Made by a program: the position numbers and the translations under genes. The notes below the pieces were generated by a model. That model was not told where the DNA came from. It did not search any database and saw nothing but the letters and a program-made list of their open reading frames with translations. Source: Acidimicrobiia bacterium (GTDB taxonomy: Bacteria; Actinomycetota; Acidimicrobiia; IMCC26256; PALSA-555). Taken from it: 14,433 bases of DNA. Positions 1-5,456 of the stretch are shown here, piece by piece (position 1 is the first letter of the stretch; every line of letters starts with the position of its first letter). Location: contig JAFMJM010000037.1 in NCBI GenBank assembly GCA_017853455.1, positions 1-14,433 of the forward strand. The letters are read 5' to 3'.

Positions 1-417
1 GCGCCAGTAGCCGGCGGCGTGGCGGCTGAGGCAGAAGTGGCCGCGCAGGTGGACGGCCATCACGGCGTCCCAGTCGTCGGGGCCCATCGTGGCGAACATC
101 TTGTCGCGCAGGATGCCGGCGTTGTTGACCACGACGTGCAGGTCGCCGAACGTCTCGACGGCCTGCTGCACGAGCGCGGCGGCGGCGTCCCAGTCGGTGC
201 AGGAGTCGGTGTTGGCGACGGCCTCGCCGCCGGCGGCGACGATCTCGTCGACCACCTGCTGTGCGGGGGCACGGTCGGCACCGGTGCCCCGGGTGTCGCC
301 GCCCAGGTCGTTGACCACCACCTTGGCGCCCTCGGCGGCGAGCAGCAGGGCGTGCTCCCGGCCGAGGCCCCGTCCGGCTCCGGTGACGATGGCCACGCGT
401 CCGTCGAGTGCTCCCAC
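1..417 (-). CDS. SDR family oxidoreductase, C-terminus cut by the window edge
   Basis: This is the N-terminal 139 residues of an NAD(P)-dependent short-chain dehydrogenase/reductase. The Rossmann glycine motif TGAGRGLG lies at residues 12-19. An Asn-Asp pair (36-37) ends the second beta strand, and the acidic residue there suggests NAD rather than NADP. NNAG is at 98-101, followed by LRDKMFATM and VHLRGHF. This run of motifs resembles the SDR domain of MFE-2/HSD17B4-type (3R)-hydroxyacyl-CoA dehydrogenases, so a role in acyl-CoA or steroid-side-chain oxidation is plausible but inferred. The catalytic Ser-Tyr-Lys residues lie beyond the left edge and cannot be checked. The GTG start at 417 is chosen because a strong GGAGGAG site sits 6 nt upstream (424-430). 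It follows the amidase on the same strand after 80 bp. Confidence 0.9.
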   Translation of the reverse strand, partial: MGALDGRVAIVTGAGRGLGREHALLLAAEGAKVVVNDLGGDTRGTGADRAPAQQVVDEIVAAGGEAVANTDSCTDWDAAAALVQQAVETFGDLHVVVNNAGILRDKMFATMGPDDWDAVMAVHLRGHFCLSRHAAGYWR

Positions 418-423
418 GTCGGT

Positions 424-470
424 CTCCTCCGGTCGGGGGCGCCGACGCGCCCGCTGGACGGGGAACTGTA
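424..470 (-). promoter_or_regulatory. SDR leader: ribosome binding site, small hairpin and possible -10 box
   Basis: Reading the minus strand, GGAGGAG (430-424) is a strong Shine-Dalgarno for the SDR. Upstream of it a perfect 6-bp hairpin (arms 437-442 and 447-452, loop of 4) would fold in the leader, or could weakly terminate amidase transcription. A TACAGT hexamer (470-465) fits a -10 box, with a predicted transcript start near 458. No convincing -35 element is seen. The Shine-Dalgarno is secure; the promoter and hairpin are suggestions. Confidence 0.4.
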
Positions 471-497
471 TGCGGACGCCGCGGGAGTGGGGCCGCC

Positions 498-1943
498 TCA
501 GCGGTCGGGCGGGTGGCGGTCGGCCCAGGGCCGGGCCGACTCGAGCTGGGCGGCCAGGCGGAACAGGACGTCCTCACGCCCGTACGCCGCGACGAACTGC
601 ACGCCGACCGGCAGTCCGTCGGCCGACCAGTGGAGCGGGAGCGACACGGCCGGCTGCCCGGTCAGGTTGAAGGGCATCGTGAACGAGGTGAGCGGACCGA
701 GCACCGCGCCGGCGGTGGCCGGGTCGGCGTCGGGGCCGATCACGCCGAGCCGGGGCGGCAGCGTTCCGAGCTGCGGGGTGACGAGCACGTCGAAGCCACC
801 CGCCCACCAGTCGGCCATGCCGCGGGAGAAGTCGTTCGCCCGCTCGAGCGCTGCGAGATAGGTGGCGGCGCTGACCCGCCGACCGGCCTCGGCCATGCCG
901 CGGTTCCAGGGCTCGAGCTCGTCGGGGCTGATCTCCCGGCCGAGCCGGGCGCTCCAGCGGTCGAGGTCGCGGGCGACGAACACGGCGAACGTGCCCGCGA
1001 TGGCGTCGTCGTGCGCGGGGTCGTCGAGCGCGGGCATTCCGACCTCCTCGACGTCGTGCCCGAGCTCCTCGAGCAGACGCGCGGTGGCGTGCACGGCGGC
1101 CACGCACTCGGGGTGCGCGTCGTCGTCGCGGCGGCGCAGACGGGTGCGGAACCCGATCCGGAGCCGTCCGGGGGCGGCGCCCACCTCGGCGGCGAACGGT
1201 CGGCCGGGCGGAGCGGCCGAGTACGGATCGCCGGGAGCGGCACCGGCGACGGCGTCGAGGACGGCCGCGCAGTCGCGCACGCTGCGGGTCAGCACGTGCT
1301 CGTGGGTGGTCAGGGCCCAGTACTCCCCGAAGTCGGGGCCGAGCGACGACCGCGCCCGGGTCGGCTTGAGGCCGACCAGACCACACGCGCTGGCCGGGAT
1401 CCGGATCGACCCACCCATGTCGTTGCCGTGCGCGACGGCCACCATGCCGACGGCGACCGCCGCGCCCGAACCGCCGCTCGACCCGCCGGGGGAGTGGTCG
1501 GGGTTCCACGGGTTGCGGGTGGGCCCGTACGCCAGGGGCTCGGTGGTGGCGGAGGTCGCGAGCTCGGGCAGGTTGGTCTTGCCGAGGATCGCGAAGCCGG
1601 CGGCCCGGAAGCGGCGCACGATCTCGGTGTCGTGGTCGGACGTCCAGCCGGCGTCGCGCAGCACGCGCATCCCGCAGTGGTAGGGGTCACCGGCCGACTG
1701 GGCGACGCAGTCCTTCAGCAGGAACGGGACCCCGGGGAACGGCGCGTCCGGATCGGGGGCGGCGGCCGCGGCGCGGGCACCGTCGAAGAGTGGGGTGACG
1801 ACCGCGTTGAGCGCGGGGTTCAGGGCCTCGACGCGCGCGACCGCGGCGTCGACCAACTCGGCCGGGGTGACCTCGCCGGTGCGAACCAGGTCGGCCTGGG
1901 CGGTGGCGTCGAGCCAGCGGAGCTCGTCGGGGTGGATGGCCAT
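498..1943 (-). CDS. Amidase-signature family hydrolase
   Basis: A 481-residue amidase-signature enzyme, the usual length for the family, which hydrolyses carboxamide (sometimes ester) bonds in the cytoplasm. The Ser-cisSer-Lys triad is visible. Lys77 lies in PFLLKDCVA, the cis-Ser is Ser155 in SPGGSSGGSG (151-160), and the nucleophile is Ser179 in GNDMGGSIRIP (173-183). The 24-residue spacing between the two serines and Arg181 after the nucleophile match FAAH (Ser217, Ser241, Arg243). The gene is unlikely to be GatA: no gatB or gatC is adjacent and the C-terminal half is not obviously GatA-like. The substrate cannot be told. The ATG at 1943 has no Shine-Dalgarno but directly abuts a palindrome (1944-1960), suggesting leaderless expression. 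It lies 21 bp after the DUF3499 gene. Confidence 0.93.
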   Translation of the reverse strand: MAIHPDELRWLDATAQADLVRTGEVTPAELVDAAVARVEALNPALNAVVTPLFDGARAAAAAPDPDAPFPGVPFLLKDCVAQSAGDPYHCGMRVLRDAGWTSDHDTEIVRRFRAAGFAILGKTNLPELATSATTEPLAYGPTRNPWNPDHSPGGSSGGSGAAVAVGMVAVAHGNDMGGSIRIPASACGLVGLKPTRARSSLGPDFGEYWALTTHEHVLTRSVRDCAAVLDAVAGAAPGDPYSAAPPGRPFAAEVGAAPGRLRIGFRTRLRRRDDDAHPECVAAVHATARLLEELGHDVEEVGMPALDDPAHDDAIAGTFAVFVARDLDRWSARLGREISPDELEPWNRGMAEAGRRVSAATYLAALERANDFSRGMADWWAGGFDVLVTPQLGTLPPRLGVIGPDADPATAGAVLGPLTSFTMPFNLTGQPAVSLPLHWSADGLPVGVQFVAAYGREDVLFRLAAQLESARPWADRHPPDR

Positions 1944-1960
1944 GCGGTCATTGTGACCGC
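1944..1960 (-). promoter_or_regulatory. Perfect palindrome abutting the amidase start; possible operator
   Basis: Seven-base arms GCGGTCA and TGACCGC flank a 3-nt centre (1951-1953) and end exactly at the base before the amidase ATG. On the minus strand the palindrome includes CACAAT, whose last base is 6 nt from the ATG, so it would cover a weak leaderless -10 box. Alternatives are a short terminator hairpin after DUF3499 (no T-tract follows) or chance. The symmetry is seen directly; the function is inferred. Confidence 0.4.
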
Positions 1961-1964
1961 GGGG

Positions 1965-2396
1965 TCAGCCGGCGTTGCGGAAGGCGCGCGAGAGCAGGGG
2001 GCTGGTCGGCAGGGGGGTGGGCTCGACCGCCTGGCCGGGCAGCGACGGGTGGTGCACGACCGACGACCGGGCCGCCGCCGGGGCGCCCGGGACCACGGGT
2101 GCGGTGCCGACCACGGTCGCCGGGGTGGGTGCCGGCGCCGCCACGACCGGTTCGGGGCGCGGCTCGGCGAACGGCAGGGTCTGCACGATCGGGGGCTGGG
2201 GCGCGACCCGGAGGTCGTGGACCTCCCAGTTTCGGGGTGGTCCGAACCGCTCGACGTGGCGTCGGCACAGGTCGCCGGCGGAGTAGGCCGCGGCCTCGGC
2301 CAGCGGTGCGATCCACACGATGCGGCGCAGCCCGTCGAACGTCAGCGTGGCCGTGGCCGGGGCACTGCATCCGAGGCGCGCGCACGAGCGGGACAT
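1965..2396 (-). CDS. DUF3499-like protein with a disordered C-terminal tail
   Basis: A 143-residue protein. Residues 1-62 resemble the actinobacterial DUF3499 family: MSRSCARLGC at the start, an alanine/threonine-rich strand, then DLCRRHVERF and PRNWEVHDL. Cys5, Cys10, Cys44 and His47 form a C-x4-C ... C-x2-H arrangement that could bind a metal, which is inference. From about residue 64 to 130 the chain is rich in Pro, Ala and Val and looks disordered. It ends with a distinct SPLLSRAFRNAG segment. I know of no established function for the family. The start at 2396 is preferred over an upstream in-frame ATG (2471) because it gives the family N-terminus and because a TACCGT hexamer lies 7 nt before it. 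Confidence 0.8.
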   Translation of the reverse strand: MSRSCARLGCSAPATATLTFDGLRRIVWIAPLAEAAAYSAGDLCRRHVERFGPPRNWEVHDLRVAPQPPIVQTLPFAEPRPEPVVAAPAPTPATVVGTAPVVPGAPAAARSSVVHHPSLPGQAVEPTPLPTSPLLSRAFRNAG

Positions 2397-2403
2397 AGCG
2401 TCG

Positions 2404-2409
2404 ACGGTA
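2404..2409 (-). promoter_or_regulatory. -10 element of a leaderless promoter for the DUF3499 gene
   Basis: On the minus strand TACCGT (2409-2404) is followed by 7 nt and then the ATG at 2396, with no Shine-Dalgarno between. A transcript starting 6-8 nt after the hexamer would begin at or beside the start codon. Four other starts in this window show similar geometry. No clear -35 is seen. Confidence 0.5.
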
Positions 2410-2460
2410 CCGCGCGGCGACGGGGTGACGGCGGCACGGGGCCGGCGGGGCAGGGACGTC

Positions 2461-2468
2461 GGAGGAGG
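2461..2468 (+). promoter_or_regulatory. Ribosome binding site deciding the SnoaL-like start
   Basis: GGAGGAGG sits 4 nt before the GTG at 2473 and is the only strong Shine-Dalgarno in the region. It rules out the longer in-frame reading from 2320, which would run across the divergent DUF3499 gene and its promoter. Confidence 0.75.
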
Positions 2469-2472
2469 CACC

Positions 2473-2931
2473 GTGGATCTGGACGAGTTGGTGGCCCGCG
2501 AGGAGATCCGCGACCTGTGCGTGCGCTACGCCCATGCCGCCGACCGTGGTCACTTCGGCGAGTTGGCCGACCTGTTCGCCGACGACGGCGTCTTCGACAT
2601 GGGCACCCAGGCGCCGGTGGTCGGTCGCCCGGCGATCGTGGCCGCGCTCGGAGGTGTCGGTGCCGACCTGCGGGCCGGCACCGCGGTCCCGACGATCCGC
2701 CACCACGTGAGCAGCATCTCGATCGTGGTCGACGGTCCCGACGCCGCCCGGGCCTGGTCGTACTACCTCGCCGTCACCGAGCACGGCCCCGACCACTGGG
2801 GCCGCTACGCCGACCGGCTGGTCCGCGAGCGTGGGGTCTGGCGCTTCGCCCACCGGCGGGTCCGGACCGACGGTGCGGCCCCCGGATCGTGGGCCGAGGG
2901 GCGGCTCGGCGGACTGCGCGAAACGGACTGA
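2473..2931 (+). CDS. SnoaL-like / NTF2-like superfamily protein
   Basis: A 152-residue protein of the NTF2-like cone-barrel fold, close to the SnoaL_4 type. Evidence is the opening helix and Tyr-Asp pattern REEIRDLCVRYAHAADRG (9-26; Tyr19, Asp24), then LADLFADDGVFD (31-42), GRPAI (51-55), the RHHVSSISIVV strand (76-86) with a His pair, and YADRLVRERGVWRFAHRRV (112-130). Members include polyketide cyclases, dehydratases and ketosteroid-isomerase relatives, as well as many of unknown role; the substrate cannot be inferred. Asp24 and His77/His78 are candidate pocket residues. The gene is divergent from DUF3499 across 76 bp. Its stop codon lies inside a stem-loop (2920-2947), so transcription probably ends there. 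Confidence 0.85.
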   Translation: MDLDELVAREEIRDLCVRYAHAADRGHFGELADLFADDGVFDMGTQAPVVGRPAIVAALGGVGADLRAGTAVPTIRHHVSSISIVVDGPDAARAWSYYLAVTEHGPDHWGRYADRLVRERGVWRFAHRRVRTDGAAPGSWAEGRLGGLRETD

Positions 2932-2947
2932 TCGGACCAGCCGTTTC
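2920..2947 (+). terminator. Stem-loop at the SnoaL-like gene's stop codon
   Basis: GAAACGG (2920-2926) pairs with CCGTTTC (2941-2947), and CTG (2928-2930) with CAG (2938-2940). A single bulged A (2927) and a 7-nt loop complete a 10-bp stem. The stop codon (2929-2931) is inside. No T-tract follows, so it is either a T-less terminator, as is common in GC-rich actinobacteria, or an mRNA end-protecting structure. Confidence 0.5.
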
Positions 2948-2970
2948 ACAACGCCGGGACAAACCTGGGG

Positions 2971-3000
2971 TGAGAACGGCTGAGAACGGGCGGAGACGGT
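2971..3000 (+). repeat. 10-bp tandem repeat upstream of the Rpf-like gene
   Basis: TGAGAACGGC (2971-2980) is followed at once by TGAGAACGGG (2981-2990) and a degenerate third unit, CGGAGACGGT (2991-3000). The one-helical-turn period and the position 36-65 bp before a -10-like hexamer suggest protein-binding sites on one DNA face. The repeats also overlap a stretch resembling half of a c-di-AMP riboswitch, which would be an alternative explanation. Confidence 0.5.
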
Positions 3001-3035
3001 CGCAGCGGTGCGCGATCCGCGTCAGAGGGCGCCGT

Positions 3036-3041
3036 TAGCGT
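3036..3041 (+). promoter_or_regulatory. Candidate -10 element for the Rpf-like gene
   Basis: TAGCGT matches the TANNNT -10 pattern and is identical to the hexamer before the ABC1 kinase gene. A start near 3048 would give a 5' leader of about 135 nt, ending in AGGAGA before the GTG at 3184. No clear -35 is visible. Confidence 0.4.
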
Positions 3042-3121
3042 CTTCCCCGGAATTGCACCGGTGTCATTCCACCGATGCCGCGATTCCCTCTCCCCCGCCC
3101 TGGGTGCCGCGCGCCCGGAGC

Positions 3122-3152
3122 CCGTCCCGTCCCCGTCCCGTATCCGTCCCGT
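3122..3152 (+). repeat. Three copies of an 11-bp C-rich repeat in the Rpf leader
   Basis: CCGTCCCGT occurs at 3122-3130, 3133-3141 and 3144-3152, exactly 11 bp apart, with a decayed fourth unit from 3155. The period is not a multiple of three, which argues that the segment is untranslated leader and supports the downstream start at 3184. Confidence 0.7.
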
Positions 3153-3183
3153 GTCCGATCCCCGAACCGACCAGGAGACCACC

Positions 3184-3801
3184 GTGCAGCGATTCCTCGA
3201 ACGCCACGCCCCGGTCCTGTTCGTCGCGGTCCTGGCCGTGGCAGCCGTCGTCCCGACGTTCCTGCCCGGCACGGCCGAGGCCGACAGCGACCGGCTCGAC
3301 CACCTTCATCCGGAGCGGCCGGTCGCCGCACCTGGCCCCACGGCCCCCGTCCGGCTCGACCGAGCCGGCCTGGAGGCCCGACTCGGCGACGCCTACGCCC
3401 GGCTGGCGTTCCTGAGGTCACTTCCCGGGGACCCCGGACCCGCGCCGTCCCCCAGCCCGGCCCGTCCGGTCTCCTCGACCGGAGCCACCGCCGACTCCGG
3501 CGCCGGGCCCGGCGTCTCCCCCACCGCGGGTGCCTGCCAGGGTGAGGTGGACTGCTTCCTCGCGTGCACCCGGGCCCACGAGTCCGACGGCGCCGGTGGC
3601 TACGCCGCCGTCGGCGGTGGCGGCGCCTACCGGGGCGCTTACCAGTTCTCCCAGCGCACCTGGGACGCCGCGGTCGCCGGCGCCGGCTGGGCCGAATACG
3701 TCGGCACGCCCGCCGACGCGGCACCACCCGAGATCCAGGACGCCGCCGCCGCCCACCTCTACTCGGTGTCCGGCAGCGCACCCTGGGGTGGCCGCTGCTG
3801 A
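3184..3801 (+). CDS. Secreted Rpf-like (transglycosylase-like) peptidoglycan hydrolase
   Basis: A 205-residue exported protein. Residues 1-34 form a signal peptide: basic VQRFLERH, a hydrophobic core (10-27) and a likely signal-peptidase site after AEA (31-33). A low-complexity Pro/Ala/Ser linker covers about 45-116. Residues 118-205 match the transglycosylase-like fold of resuscitation-promoting factors. Glu133 in TRAHESDGAGGY is the expected catalytic acid, followed by AYRGAYQFSQRTWD (148-161) and the terminal PWGGRC. Cys118, Cys124, Cys128 and Cys205 could form disulfides outside the cell. Rpf enzymes cleave glycan strands and help dormant actinobacteria regrow; that role is inferred by family. 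The GTG at 3184 is preferred over one at 3061 because AGGAGA (3173-3178) is 5 nt upstream and the signal peptide then starts properly. Confidence 0.87.
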   Translation: MQRFLERHAPVLFVAVLAVAAVVPTFLPGTAEADSDRLDHLHPERPVAAPGPTAPVRLDRAGLEARLGDAYARLAFLRSLPGDPGPAPSPSPARPVSSTGATADSGAGPGVSPTAGACQGEVDCFLACTRAHESDGAGGYAAVGGGGAYRGAYQFSQRTWDAAVAGAGWAEYVGTPADAAPPEIQDAAAAHLYSVSGSAPWGGRC

Positions 3802-3827
3802 CCGTCCGGGCCGGCGGAGGGGCCGTC

Positions 3828-3833
3828 TAGCGT
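3828..3833 (+). promoter_or_regulatory. -10 element of a leaderless promoter for the ABC1 kinase gene
   Basis: TAGCGT is followed by 6 nt and then the GTG at 3840. There is no Shine-Dalgarno in the 38 bp after the Rpf stop codon apart from a GGAGG run (3816-3820) that is too distant. The geometry predicts a transcript starting at the start codon. Confidence 0.5.
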
Positions 3834-3839
3834 GGGTGC

Positions 3840-5450
3840 GTGACCGCACCGGCCCCTTCGCCCGACCTGGCCCTGGGCGCGTTCAGCGACCACGGCCCGT
3901 GGGTCGTCGAGCCCGAGCACCTGGTCTGGCTCCGGGGCCTGCCCCGCGTGCGGGCCCGGACCCAGGCCGAGGTGCCGCGCCTGCTCGCCCGGCGCCGGAT
4001 CCCGCCGCTGGGTCGCTTCGTCCGGGTCGTCTCGGCGATCGCCACGGCGCTCGTCCCCTGGTACCTGCACGAGCGCGGCCGGCCCGGCTCGCGCGAGGGC
4101 ATCGCCCGGCGCCTGCGCAATGCGTTCGAGGGACTCGGCTCGACCTTCGTCAAGCTCGGTCAGATCATCTCGGCCTTCGAAGGACTGTTCCCCGACGAAC
4201 TCGTCGACGAGTTCAAGCGCCTGCGTGACCAGGTCCCGGCCGAGCCGTTCCCGGTGGTCCGCGAGGTGGTGGAGCGCGAGCTCGGGCGACCGCTCGACAC
4301 CGTGTTCGCCGAATTCTCCGAGACGCCGATCGCCGCCGCCTCGATCGCCCAGGTGCACGCCGCCCGGCTGCTCACCGGCGAGGAGGTCGTCGTCAAGGTC
4401 CAGCGGCCCCGCGTCGCCGAACTCGTGCGCGCCGACCTGCGGGCGCTGTCGTGGTTGGCCCCGCTGCTCGTGGGGCGGATCCCGATCGCAGCGCTCGCCA
4501 ACCCGCCGGCCCTGGTCGAGTTGTTCGCCGAGCAGATCGTCGAGGAGCTCGACTTCCGGCTCGAGGCCGAGAACATGCTCGACCTCGCCCGCGTCTTCGC
4601 CGTCACCGACCAGCGGACGATGGTCGTCCCGCGACCGCACCCCTACTGGGTCACCCGCCGCGTGCTGGTGATGGAGCGCATGCACGGCTTCGCCTTCGAC
4701 GACGTGGCGTCGATGCACGACGCCGGGCTCGACACCGACGCCATCCTCCGGGCCGGCCTGATCGCGTGCCTCGAGGGTGCGTTGATCCACGGCGTGTTCC
4801 ACGGCGACCTCCACGGCGGCAACCTCGTCGTGCAGGCCGACGGCCGCACCGTGCTGTTCGACTTCGGGATCACCGGGCGCCTGGTCGAGCGGCAACGCCT
4901 GGCGTTCCTGCGCCTCCTCGTCACCGGGACCGCCGGCGACACCCGCGGCCAGCTCTCGGCGTTGCGTGACCTCGGTGCGTTCCCGCCCGACACCGACCTC
5001 GACGCCGTGTACCGCGACCTCGAGCTCGATCGGCCGATCGAGGACCCGACGGGGATGTCGGCCGACGAGCTCGTCGCCGAGATGCAGGGCCTGGTCAAGA
5101 AGCTGCTGTCCTACGGCGCGCGCGCCCCGAAGGACCTCATGCTGTTCGTCAAGAACCTGATGTTCCTCAATGCCGCGACGGCCACGCTCGCCCCCGACCT
5201 CGACCTCCTCGCCGAGATCACCCACGTGCACCAGTACTTCCTCACGCAGCACGGGGAGCGCCTCGTGCGCGACCTGGGCCTCGACCCGGCGGCGGCGGAG
5301 GTCGACGTCGACGCGGTGAAGGCGTCGATGCTCGTCCCGGCCGAGGTCGAGCGCGTGACGTTCCGCGAGCTCCAGGAGCGACGGCAGACGATCCTGCGGC
5401 GGATGGGGGAGGGGCGACCGACCCCGTCCCGGCGGCGGACCCGCCGCTAG
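3840..5450 (+). CDS. ABC1/AarF/UbiB family kinase-like protein
   Basis: A 536-residue atypical kinase of the ABC1K (UbiB/ADCK) family. The family-defining KxGQ motif is KLGQ at 105-108. The Ala-rich nucleotide loop AAAS is at 166-169, the ATP-binding Lys is Lys186 in VVVKVQRP, and ELDFRLEAENM follows at 236-246. The catalytic loop is HGDLHGGN (321-328; Asp323, Asn328) and the metal-binding DFG is 341-343, so all key residues are present. Relatives support quinone or other lipid metabolism at the membrane, and several act as ATPases rather than protein kinases. The only membrane-like stretch is near 60-76; the C-terminal helices of proteobacterial UbiB are absent and the chain ends in a basic tail. 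It is followed after 6 bp by the MFS gene, so the two are probably co-transcribed. Confidence 0.92.
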   Translation: MTAPAPSPDLALGAFSDHGPWVVEPEHLVWLRGLPRVRARTQAEVPRLLARRRIPPLGRFVRVVSAIATALVPWYLHERGRPGSREGIARRLRNAFEGLGSTFVKLGQIISAFEGLFPDELVDEFKRLRDQVPAEPFPVVREVVERELGRPLDTVFAEFSETPIAAASIAQVHAARLLTGEEVVVKVQRPRVAELVRADLRALSWLAPLLVGRIPIAALANPPALVELFAEQIVEELDFRLEAENMLDLARVFAVTDQRTMVVPRPHPYWVTRRVLVMERMHGFAFDDVASMHDAGLDTDAILRAGLIACLEGALIHGVFHGDLHGGNLVVQADGRTVLFDFGITGRLVERQRLAFLRLLVTGTAGDTRGQLSALRDLGAFPPDTDLDAVYRDLELDRPIEDPTGMSADELVAEMQGLVKKLLSYGARAPKDLMLFVKNLMFLNAATATLAPDLDLLAEITHVHQYFLTQHGERLVRDLGLDPAAAEVDVDAVKASMLVPAEVERVTFRELQERRQTILRRMGEGRPTPSRRRTRR

Positions 5451-5456
5451 GCGACG

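Noticed and set aside
2320..2472. A longer N-terminus for the SnoaL-like protein starting at 2320
   Set aside because: It would overlap the DUF3499 gene and its promoter, and a strong ribosome site points to 2473.
408..3038. An 876-codon open frame on the plus strand across the amidase and DUF3499 genes
   Set aside because: Gly/Arg-rich composition without domains; it runs antisense to the amidase with its intact catalytic triad and overlaps the well-supported SnoaL-like gene in another frame.
3061..3183. A longer N-terminus for the Rpf-like protein starting at 3061
   Set aside because: No Shine-Dalgarno precedes 3061, the added 41 residues would bury the signal peptide, and the segment contains a repeat with an 11-bp period that is not codon-phased.
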